From: Lunularia cruciata
Taxonomy: Eukaryota > Streptophyta > Marchantiopsida > Lunulariales > Lunulariaceae
Assembly: GCA_948567375.1 (NCBI GenBank)
Contig: OX419762.1
Coordinates: 35,693,034-35,757,033 of the forward strand
DNA: 64,000 bases
Reading direction: 5' to 3'
In this document: positions 24,301-34,881 of the stretch, piece by piece
Position numbering within the stretch: the stretch's first letter is position 1
Layout of the letters: each line of letters begins with the position of its first letter
Position numbers and translations under genes: made by a program
The notes under the pieces: generated by a model
The model's input: the letters and a program-made list of their open reading frames with translations, nothing else
Told to the model about the DNA's origin: nothing
Database searches by the model: none

Positions 24301-27300
24301 TGGGCTAGAAAGGGTAGTCGAAAGTGGTTCCGTTAGACGCTATGCAAAAAGCTCAGAGCTCGGAGTAGGTGTTACCAGGTTTCCTGAGAGGGAAGCTTCA
24401 AACCGTTTGACTATCGATACTTCTCAAGTTCAAACTACTGAAAAGGCCGGCCCGGTTGTACAAGGTCCTCTTCATGCGGCATGGCACAGCTTGCAGGAAG
24501 CTTTTGCCGAGGTCAGGTTCTATATTTGGATACAAGTGAAATAGTAGAAAGGACAATTCCAATATTGTATCAACTTACTATCTCTTTCTTTTAGCAACTG
24601 TCTTGAATCAGGGTTTAGAGTGAATGTCCATTTCTTCTAACTTTACCCTATATACATGGCTTAAACATTCTTGTAAGCTCACTGAATTGTTTCTCCTCGT
24701 TGCAGGCTTTGAAAGTGGAAATTCACAGGGTTCTAGAATTAGAGGCAGAAAATGCTGTCCTGCAGGACTCTCTTGCTATGATGCCCCAGCTTCAGAAGGA
24801 TCGTACTGATCTTCTGAGTCTTAGGGAGAGTCTTCAGGTAAGTGGATTTCCTTATATTTGAACAATACTGACTACTGTAGCACGTAAGAAGACAATTTGC
24901 TATATTCGTCATCTCCGAATTATTTAGGTTCCTCAAGTGCTACCATGAGTTGTCAATAGCTGCTAGTATAAGTCGTATCAGCGTGGAGTTGTCTCACAAG
25001 TTCAGCTTTTCCTTGACTGGTTTGTCTCCTGTTACTATTCACTGACCATGCTGAGTTACTCGTCATGAATGGCTCCAGAAAGATGGTACCCTAGCCCATA
25101 GCAACTTCAAGAGTGCAAGAAATGGAGGTGCAGAAGATGATGAAGATTCTGCTGATACCGATGATGATATTTCACTTGTACATACGGAACTCACAAATGA
25201 GGTAGCCAACTACGGCATTCGCTATGCTTGTGTGCAGTTTTCTCTTATATATGGCGATTTGTTGACAGAATTTCTGATAACCATTGACATTTTATCTTCG
25301 TATACATGACAGGAGTATTTTGAAGCACTGGAGGTTCTAAATCAGCATGATTTTATTGCGAAGTCAACATCTACAGAGGATCAGGATGGCCTGTCTGATA
25401 GGGAAGATGGAGGTCAAGAGCCTCCAGAAGAAGGAGATATGCCGGTGGACGCAGAGCTTATGTCTGAGGCTGATAATGATGAAATCGATCAACCTAGAAC
25501 AAGGTGAGTGTCTTGAGTGAGACCTGCATGGCACATTTTACTTGAAGATCCAATCTACCAACACGATGACAGCGATTGCTGTAACGTTGGAGTTGAATAT
25601 CTCATTTCAGTTCAGTTTTTTCGTCTCCTTCACTATTTCACATAGGCTAAGAGCGTGTCATGCCTGAGCTTCTGTACATGGATTGCTTTTCAAATTGACG
25701 ATTCACGTCCTTTACATAATCTTCTTTTGTGCTTAAGGACCTCTTTATAAAACTGTGGGCATTATATCCAGCCATCAAGTTTGTTGTCGAGTTTGGTATT
25801 TTGGTCCAAAACTGGAAGTGACGATCGTTGGAAATTGTCTTCATAGTAATGAGCTAATCTGAAGAGTGCTGTTTGGCCGATCACAGGCTACCTTCACCAA
25901 GGCCCTTATCTAGAGGTTTCAGCCTCTGGACGGTGTTAAAGAATGCGATTGGGAAGGATCTTAATCATATAACCATGCCAGCAACTATTAACGAGCCTCT
26001 GTCAGTGCTGCAGAAGTGTGCTGAAGAGATGCAGTACCGGTACGAACTTTATTCACCTGTATTTTCTGTGTTCTTGAGACTTCTAGTTGGTTTGTATGAG
26101 TCGAGTGAAAAAGTTCTATGTAGGAATGATAACCAAAAATTCAGTGTGGAGAATATTCAGTCATGGTATCTGAGGAAGTCCATTGCTCTGGCTCATAGTA
26201 AATGCCGCTATGCTTGTGCAGTTATCTGCTTGAGAAGGCAGTTCAGGAGGAGAGCTCAGTAAAACGTATGCTGTGGGTTTCTACTTTTGCCTGTGCATCG
26301 TACCATGGTAGCATTCATCGTGATGCCAAGCCATTCAATCCTTTGCTGGGGGAAACATACGAATGGCTCGCGCCGGATGAGAAATCCTGGTTTCTCGCTG
26401 AGCAGGTGCTGAATCTTAGTCTATCTCGTTCTTAAAAGTCTCAGAAGTTTGTGGCTTTTTTCCATGGAACTCGTGTAGTTTGGCAGGACTGTACTGAGAT
26501 TTGTGAGCGTGAAAGATGGATAAGATTGATGCTTGATTGAAGCCTAAACCTTTTTGACGGCCTGTTTGAATTGCCTAGCCCCTTGTTATGCAACAATGAT
26601 TGACACTTTTCTTGGGCGCTATAACTTGGGATTTGCAGGTGAGTCACCATCCACCTATTATGGCTTTCCACTCAGAAGGTGGCAGTGGAGACTATTCCAT
26701 TTATGGTGAAATTGAGATCAAAAATAAATTCTGGGGGAAAAGCGTGGAGGTGAGTTTACATTTTGACCTGCATTTAGGCTGTGCCGGTCGTTGTAGTTAT
26801 GTGAAGGAAGGCTTCGTGAGTGTTTGTTTCTATTTGTCTTCCTTATGATGGTTATACGTAGACTTCCTTTGTATCTTTTGTTGGTAGTCCTAGCTTTAAG
26901 TTTCGCTCAAAGGACTTTGGTTTGAAAAAGTATTTCAACGTTACAGGCGTGTCTAGCTGATTGTTCTGGGGAATTCAATCTTATATTGTTAGTTTGAAAG
27001 CACTCGGTGGTGTGTTTTTGGCTTCATTCCTGTCACAGTTTTCTCTAGAAACAGAGATAGGTTTTGAGTTCTCAAAGTAGTCCTTCCGATCTTCCAGGTT
27101 CAACCTTCAGGCGTCTGTCACCTGCGATACCCCAAGTACGGAGATCATTTCACTTGGAACAAAGTGACAACATGCGCACACAATGTAGTTGTAGGGAGGC
27201 TGTGGATAGATAATTATGGCGAGCTGGTGATTAAGAATCACGCAACAGGAGATACAAGCCGTATTCGATTCCAGAAAGCTGGCAGCAAGGAGCAATGTCG

Positions 27301-28573
27301 CATTTCAGGAAAGGTGCGTAAAGAAGACTATTCCACTCATGGAGGTTGCATAAGCGAAAGAGATACTTTCATTGTTTGTTGCGTATTTACTCAAAAGTAT
27401 GTGTGGAATATCAGAGCTTCCAAAGTATCCGTATTTTCTAGAGTTCGGATGCATAAGCGAAGCTAGTTTCAATATTGTCGAGTGGCTAAGCACCTAAATA
27501 CGATATGCAGGTCTACGATTCTAAGGGCGTTCCACAATACACTGTTCATGGTAATTACATGGACAAGATATATGCAACCCCCGAGTCGTCCAAATCAGAC
27601 GATGGAAGAAGCGATAAATGTATGTGGAAGAGGCCGGAACCAGTCGAGGATTATCGACAACAATATTGTTTCACAAAGTTCTCCATCGGACTGAATGGTT
27701 TGTGTGCAATGCTTGACCTTGTTGAAAGTAGCAGTAACCATATCAAAATCAATCGTAGTTGTATCCAAATTAAACGAAGACTAGTGAACAGACAGGTCAT
27801 GCTAACGGTGTGCTCTTGTACTTTGTAATAGAGCTCACGCCAAGACTGGCAGATATAATACCACCCACAGATTCGCGACTCCGACCAGATCAGCGTGCTC
27901 TGGTGAGTCTTCGTCGTGGATTTGACCTGATGTGAGCTCAACTTTCTAATTTTTTGATCTCCATCTCTGAAGTAACGCAGTCACAGCCATGGTCCTTCCC
28001 TTAATTCGCTGATACGCGAGGAGTTTCGAACTCTAAGTATTTCAATGGATATAGTAAAGTATCTTAACTAGCTTGTGGACCTGTCCGAAGTATATGGTTA
28101 ACTTTTCTATAATCTGCTCCACTCAAATCTTCAGGAGGATGGAGATCTTGAGAAAGCTACGCCCGAAAAACTTAGACTCGAAGAAAAGCAGCGTGAGGCT
28201 CGAAAGCTCCGGAAAGAACGGGGTCAAGATTGGCAAGTCCAGTGGTTTGGACAGGTGCGTCCTCACCGTCAACATGTGCAACACGAGAGTTTTGTGGGAT
28301 GTAGAAGACAAAGGAGGACGAATCATTTCAGATTAGCTGGTTTAAAGATCTGTACAATGTTGTCTGAAGGTTGATGGACCACTAACCCATGCACCTGAAC
28401 ATGTTGTAAATCATACAAGGTCTCTGAAATTGTTTCTTGCTTTGCAGCGGGATCCTGGCGTATCACAAGTAAAAACATCTGATGATGGCGAGGAACCTTC
28501 CTGGGTGTATCAAGGTAAATACTGGGATGCACGAGAGAAACAAACTTGGCAGACCTGTCCAGATATCATGTGA
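21360..28573 (+). CDS. OSBP-related lipid-transfer protein with PH domain, FFAT-like motif and ORD
   Basis: Predicted to exchange a sterol or phospholipid for PI4P at ER contact sites. Sixteen coding exons: 21360-21641, 21810-21911, 22827-22940, 23149-23236, 23526-24511, 24706-24837, 25079-25201, 25313-25503, 25887-26039, 26222-26405, 26639-26749, 27098-27313, 27511-27697, 27832-27902, 28135-28254 and 28448-28573. All are in phase and give about 1061 aa. PH domain is at about 51-140 (GWMLVWAGRFKRWRRRWF start, RQSWLDAI end). Coiled-coil segments are at about 167-215 and 525-568, with a long polar Ser-rich linker between. An acidic tract runs into EYFEALE at 610-616, which fits the FFAT consensus for binding VAP proteins. 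The ORD starts near 680 with KPFNPLLGETYE, the EQVSHHPP fingerprint (784-791, split by an intron), GDHFTWNKVTT, PPTDSRLRPDQ and the basic EKLRLEEKQR helix. It is longer than the 450-820 aa I recall for Arabidopsis ORPs, mostly through exon 5. The start has a stop codon immediately upstream. Confidence 0.93.
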
Positions 28574-31480
28574 TACTTGTTCTAGTGTAGTGCTCCTTCT
28601 TCCCCTAATTCTTTTCGGCCAAGCGATCTATCTCCACTAATGGAGGTAAGCAACGAGGGCATTTATTGAACCCTTTGTGCCGATGGGTGCGGATTAAACT
28701 ATTCTTCAGAACTAAGGTTCCGGACTTAGTGAGCCTCCCTGTACATCTCAGGAACTTCATTCTCTGTAGTTATATCAAGACTTAGTATAGATGATGCCTG
28801 GAATGGGCACTCCGAGTGTAAACAATTACCATCCAGAATCTGGCTAGAGCTGTCATGAGCTCCCCTATTCAGGGCATTCTTTAGAAGCTTGGCACTCCAA
28901 TGTGCTAAAAGTAGGCTTCAAATTATAGTGTTAGAGCTCTTTCGGAAGTTTAGTCTTTTAAGTCACCTCCCTGGCAAAGAAGTTAAAAACGTTACTGTAC
29001 ATTCACTTGAAAACACCATAGCTCCCCATAGTCGAAATAGTCTCTTGTGGATCCCTTTTCTGTAACCGAAATGGCAATTACTATACGCCGATTGTCCGGG
29101 ATAAATTTTTGAATACCTTATGGGTGAAGTGCCCGACTGATCGTGTGTTGATGTCTCTTTCTCTGTTTGAATGTTGAATGAATGCCAATTCTGTCGACGC
29201 CACTTCGTGAACAATTCTGTCGTTAGTACGATTGAATGATGATGTCAAATATTCCGTACCCTGTTTAAGCCTATTGGCGATGTAATCAACATGCCGTATA
29301 CTGATACTGTGTAACCATTTACCGTTTCCACGAATCCATTTATCTGCTTCTAAGATCATCCAAGTTTCAAGAGTACTGTCTTTCTATTTCGGTGCAAAAG
29401 AGCAGCGAAATGGAGACAGTAAACTCAGCGAAGGTTTAATGGAGAGCTGACGTCCATCAGTAGAAAAGATGCTAGAAAACCATGATGAGGTAATCGGAGA
29501 ATCCCCAAATGACGCACAAAAGCTTGAAGTAATCACGCATCAGGAACAACTTAATGAGTTGACCATTCTTACAAAGTAGGTTATCTTTTCCTTGTGCATT
29601 GGGCTGTGACGACGGAGGTGATAGTTATGCAGTAAAGTGGCAAATGCTTAGCGCATTTGAGCTTGCTGTATATGAGTGGAACTATCATGGGGTGAGAGTA
29701 GTGAAGTGAGCTGCTCTAATCTGTTCTTCGTTTCTAATCACCAACGAAAAAAGACATCAAGAAAAAGGAGCACTGCGGCCTAATCGAGAGAGAAATGCTT
29801 CCCAAAACAAGCTCACCCGCAGGGTCGGTGGTCTGTCTATTCCAGAATGGAAATCACCTGAAGTTCAATGAGAAACACAATAGTCCCGTAAGAAATGGTA
29901 GAAAGAATGCCCATTCTCCCGTAATTAACGGTAAAGAGAATTCTCTCACGAGCATTCCCAGAGCAACTCTTCGTTCTGAGCCGGTCGATTAAACAATTAC
30001 GGATTTTCTGAGTTTCATACATCGAATCTCACTTTCAGAAAGTTGTCGAAATTGGAGAATGTACTCCATGTTCATATAGTCACTCACATTATAGACTTGA
30101 CATTATGAATCCTCGCTCATCTCCAGTGAAGAGCTAATTATATTGATAGCTAAAACTCTTGGTGATTGCAAGTCCCAACATAGGTTCTCTTCTCAAGTCC
30201 CAACATAGGTGGGTGTTCACTTGAGGGTTGTATTAACTTGAATGATCCAATTCTATATTTCAGCCAAACTGGGATTTTTAGCATGCAGTTATTAAATAAC
30301 AAGGCTCAAAAGAGAAGTATTGACAAAGTTAGGGAAGAAGCTATCATTAGGTCTATTTGCTTGTCAATGTTTTACTCCAAATGAATGCTCTGTTAATTGA
30401 TTTAATTGATTTAGATTGATCTAAAAATTTTACTATTTACATTAGTTTCTATATTAGATGTTCATGAAATTTGGGAAGTAAAGTTTATAATTATAGAGTT
30501 TGGTACCCTTGAACACTTTGATTATTGATTTTTCTCATGGTTTGGACAACAACTCTCCCTTGTATTAGATTGTATTAGGATAAGAGTAATAACTATTAAA
30601 TTGAGGATTTGGTATCTAACTACTAATGAAAGATAAGCAATGATGTATAATTATATGTTAAGATTTTTAAGTTTTATGAACTTTTTTTTTAAATTATATC
30701 TGAGTTCAACAAGAATCATTGAAACCAAATTTCAATATAAATAATTTATCTTAAAATAATGAGTAAAACTTATAATTATAATATATTTATTTGGATGTAA
30801 TTATAAAATTAGTTCATATAAAAGTATTTTTATAAATTTGCCTCAATGACTCTGTTCAATTATCTTATTCAATTATCTCAATGACTATATATAGGATAAT
30901 TGAATCCTCTAATCATATATAGAATAACTGAATAGTATCTTATCTTCAACCTATCTTTAACACTCCTTTATAGCAATTTATTTATATGATATCCATTATA
31001 TTTATCTTGATTTTTATGACAAACCTTGACTAGAAAAGACAATAAAAAAGGATTAGTATTTGAGTCATCAGAATAAAATATAAAAAAGGAATAATAATAC
31101 AACACATGGAATGTAAAAGTACCAATCTTTTATAGTGTGCCCAAACCCAAGATCTTTGTTAAGTCCGAAGGTTTCTGTTTAAATTTAAGTTTGAAATCAC
31201 AAATTTGAGTTTCACAAATTCGTAACTTCAATAAGACATTTTAAGTAAGATGAAGTAAACTCAAAAAGACCAATTAACGTACGATTTAGAGTAAAATCTT
31301 GTTCTTTATGGGATACAAAACGAGGCCATTATTTACCCATACTTATATATTAACATATGAAATACAATTCACCACATTGCTTTCTATAGAAGTGCATCTG
31401 TATCGTTGTTAATACTACCTCACTTCCATTGAATTCTACTTTATCCTCAACTAGTCCATTAGCGTCTCGTGCATATAATT
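28574..31480. other. ORP 3' flank and intergenic DNA; no gene recognised
   Basis: The start is presumably the ORP 3' UTR. Open frames at 28963-29359 (minus) and 29795-29992 (plus) match nothing I know. A 16-nt direct repeat (CAAGTCCCAACATAGG) occurs twice, ending at 30185 and 30209. From about 30.1 kb the sequence becomes strongly AT-rich. Confidence 0.45.
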
Positions 31481-31483
31481 ATT

Positions 31484-31674
31484 TGGGGTCTGATCCTCAT
31501 GGATTAACAGGAAAAGTACAACCTGTAGCGCCAGATTGGGCTGCTGAAGGATTTGATCCTCTTGTTATAGGAGGAATTGCTTCTCATGATATTGCAGCAG
31601 GTCTTTTAGGAATATTAGCTCGTTTGTTTCATTTTAGTGTACGTACTCCTCAAAGATTATATAAGGGATAACGT
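31484..31674 (+). pseudogene. psbB: Nuclear copy of a plastid psbB (CP47) fragment
   Basis: In one frame the sequence reads [35 protein letters not shown] and PQRLYKG. This is the segment of the photosystem II CP47 protein around the lumenal loop and next membrane helix, about 60 residues of the roughly 508-residue protein. It has several replacements (for example His to Asp in the conserved ASHHIAAG, Pro to Thr before PQRLYKG) and a stop where the real gene continues with LRMGN. It is therefore a decayed insertion of plastid DNA, not a working gene. The GAEGF-like context is closer to bryophyte than to angiosperm psbB as I remember them. Confidence 0.85.
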
Positions 31675-33918
31675 TCAAAGATTTCCATAGATCAATAAAA
31701 TCAGAACCTATTAAAATAGAAATCTTGTTGTTGATAAGATAACAAAATAAATGCTGTTAAACTAAAAATTTCCGATTGTAAATTATTAAAGTTTTATATT
31801 TAAAATTGCAGTATCTGAAATCAACCACCAATATACATACACAATAAGAATCTAATTTCTTGTCAATAAAGTATAGTACATTTGTCTTCAATTTAGAAGT
31901 AATCTACCAATATTATTTATAGTAAAATTTTAAAAATTTAAAAGAACTCTATAGTATCTAATAAGTAGATTTTTATTTCAACTTCAAATTACACTATTTT
32001 GGTAATATTGATAAACTTCATGTATATAAAACAAGAGAATGATCACTTAGAAAATATCAATTATAAACAGCTTATATCATTTAATTGAAATGAGACTAAA
32101 GTTCTTAAGAACTAATCATTCTTCAAGGATAAAGACTAAACCTAAATCATGTGACATTTAAAATTTATTCAATACTTGACTGAGTTGTATGTACCCGTTG
32201 AAATTATGACTGATAAGTTTTAGAAGATTATTATGATAAAAGTATAGGCCGATAAAGCATCAAGCAAAGAAACCTAGAACATATCTGTCATCGGGATACT
32301 TTGGAATATGATAAAAAACATATTGCAAGGTATAGCTAGATCTGGCTACTGTTGTAAAAATAGCTATATTTTTTCTTTTAATCTATAGGTAAGATAGATG
32401 GATAATACTATTTTTTAGTAGCTTACTTGTAAAAGAATTCAATGGACACACATTATCATTATATAAACATATTTTAAAACCCTAATAAAAACTGGAATAT
32501 TCATAAACTCTTCAAGAAAAGCTATTTAATTAGTTCAATAGTAAAGCCAAAAAATTTGTGATTTTCTTGACATAGACTTTTTTTAATACATTGATTACTT
32601 GTTAGTTAGGCCTTTATTTCTTGGTATCTCCAACCTTATTTCCCAAATCCTAGATCTTTTCCATAGACTTCTTATATTTCTTGATAGCCTTTGTATTTAA
32701 TATTAATATCATTATTTAATTATTATTTACAGTCATTGTAACATCATAAATCATAAGGCTCTTAAGTTTTTAATTATATGATTTAACTTGATAAGGAGAT
32801 CTTTAAAGAACAGGACAAATTTTGTCCTGAAAGACCATTTCAAAATATCTCAATGCAGCATATATTTACTATACCTTGATACTTACTTATATGCTATTCT
32901 TCAACATATTTTATTTCTATATTGAATTCTTGCTCAGAAAATATTTTAGATATATACTATATTTTTTAATTTTTCATTTAAATAGAATACTTTCCCCATA
33001 TCCTCTAAAGCAATATATAGCAACAATTCTCTACACTCAAAGACCTCTGCGTGATTATAAGTAATATAATGAAACTTCAGAAAATTTCACAAAAAATCAG
33101 TCTCTCCGTAAAGAATTAGCATGAGTGTCCAAGAAGATAAATCTTCATGTTAGCTAGTTATTTAGAGACAAATATACTCTTCTAGAAATTAACCAGAGCT
33201 GTACCTTAATTAATCATGCCAAAATAAGAACAAACATTTAAGTAATTACAAGAGGAGGAAAAAGAGAAAGTGTAAATTATAAGAAATTTCTTCGGTTAAG
33301 AAAATCTGTTTTCAAACGGTTAAATTTTAAATTAACACATATTTGATTTAATATGTTTAAAGGATGTGTACTCTAACAATAAACTCTCCGTCACACCGAG
33401 TTCCTAAGAAGTATACTAAGAGACAATAGGGGGTGTCATTGGCATATCTTGGAATTGCTACGAGTGGAGAGGTGAATATCAAGTATTCATGAATACATAT
33501 ATAAAGTGGGAGAGTATAGTCGAACGATTCCAAATAATCATTTATGGAAACTTTGGTAAAGGTTGGAGCAGAATAATTAATGAAAGCTCAAAATGTACGA
33601 CCATGGACCGAGAACATGTAAGATTACACAGGTACATAATTTTAGTTATCATCCAAGCAACTTATTATAGGTTCGTTATGGGTCTCCACAGAACCATCAA
33701 TAAAAACCTCATCTTCTCAATAAAACCCCCTTTTCGTATGCCCAGACTTCATATAACTACATAACAAGACGCATAACATGAGGCATGGTGGGTCGCACTT
33801 TCTACTGCTCACATGCTCCTATCAATCAGTGGAAGCTTTTTCATCTCACCCATGATCCACTAGAACTAGAAGGTCAGACCTTCAATGCCGTCCATGTATG
33901 AAGATCCCATCTCGTCCA
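31675..33918. other. AT-rich intergenic island
   Basis: Very AT-rich sequence that continues from about 30.1 kb and ends near 33.45 kb. Short frames (32876-33064, 33489-33764) have no recognisable content. Apart from the psbB piece I can identify no other organelle sequence, though more decayed pieces could be present. Confidence 0.5.
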
Positions 33919-34100
33919 TGATCCAGTCCACTAAGGAGGTCATTTCGTTATTCCCTTCTTGTCTTTGGGTCCCTTATCTTGTGCACTTTGTGGGTTGCGT
34001 TTGCCAGGTCCGTGATCCAGTCCACTAGGAGGTCATGTCTTTACTCCCTTCTTGTCGTTGGGTCCCTTATCTTGCACACTTTGTGGTCTGGGTTTGTTTG
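33919..34100 (+). repeat. Imperfect tandem duplication, unit about 94 bp
   Basis: The unit beginning TGATCCAGTCCACTA and containing TGGGTCCCTTATCTT and CACTTTGTGG occurs at 33919-34012 and again at 34013-34100, with small indels. It is non-coding and has no flanking transposon ends that I can see. Confidence 0.8.
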
Positions 34101-34395
34101 TAAATCGGAGCAACTTTGAGAATTGGGAACATTCTGATCCCTCGAAGTTCACTCCTTCCAAACTGGAATTCAAGATTGTGGATAGGAGATACACGTCTAC
34201 AAGCGGGATGGTTCACCTAGTGCACTCGGATGGTGCACCTAGGTCCTGCTTGACAATTCTCGATCTTTGTTCCCAAAGGATAGAATTCTGGCATTGCCGA
34301 GATCTGTAACTTGTGGCAAGTTAACTCTCCTTGCTTGGATCTACAGTGGCCGGGGATTGAATAGTTCAATCTCAATCAGACAAGGACAGTCAAGT

Positions 34396-34881
34396 TCATT
34401 CATATAGAATTGAGTTTTCTGTATCCAGTATCCTCCTGTGTATTCGGAGAGGATATTTGAAGATAGGGCAGAGGCAAACATGATCAACTCTTAAACATTT
34501 ACCTCTTCTAGCACTACTGCAGAGGCTGAGCGTGAACTGTGTCACCATTGAATGGATCTGGAGCTGGACTTCACCATCACTTCCAACCTCCCATGTCTCT
34601 CTAGCCTCGTGCCGTGGGGACGACGTTCTGAGGTCGTCTGGAACAACCGGTAATGCTGACATAGCATTCTTTAAAGCTCCGGAGGTTACTTTTGTGGTGT
34701 TGCTCATGGATTCGGGGACATCCGATATCTGGCTCCGATTTAATACTTTTGGACCAGAACTAGTAGCTGCATGTGCAACGGCCTGCTTTTGTTCCAAGTC
34801 CCCGGCAGACTCACAGACGAGAAAGGAAGACCGGAGAGATTCAGAGGCTGAAATAGCGAATGCCAACAATAACAAGTGCAT
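34396..34881 (-). CDS. Doubtful ORF: possible small secreted protein
   Basis: A 161-codon frame starts with a real ATG. Its hydrophobic N-terminus, MHLLLLAFAISASES, resembles a signal peptide and is followed by a Ser/Thr-rich polar region. A GAAGAG|GTAAAT donor-like site in the frame near 34515 would allow splicing, but I could not find a convincing next exon. No family is recognised, and a 120-codon frame overlaps on the other strand. It may be a chance ORF. Confidence 0.2.
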   Translation of the reverse strand: MHLLLLAFAISASESLRSSFLVCESAGDLEQKQAVAHAATSSGPKVLNRSQISDVPESMSNTTKVTSGALKNAMSALPVVPDDLRTSSPRHEARETWEVGSDGEVQLQIHSMVTQFTLSLCSSARRGKCLRVDHVCLCPIFKYPLRIHRRILDTENSILYE

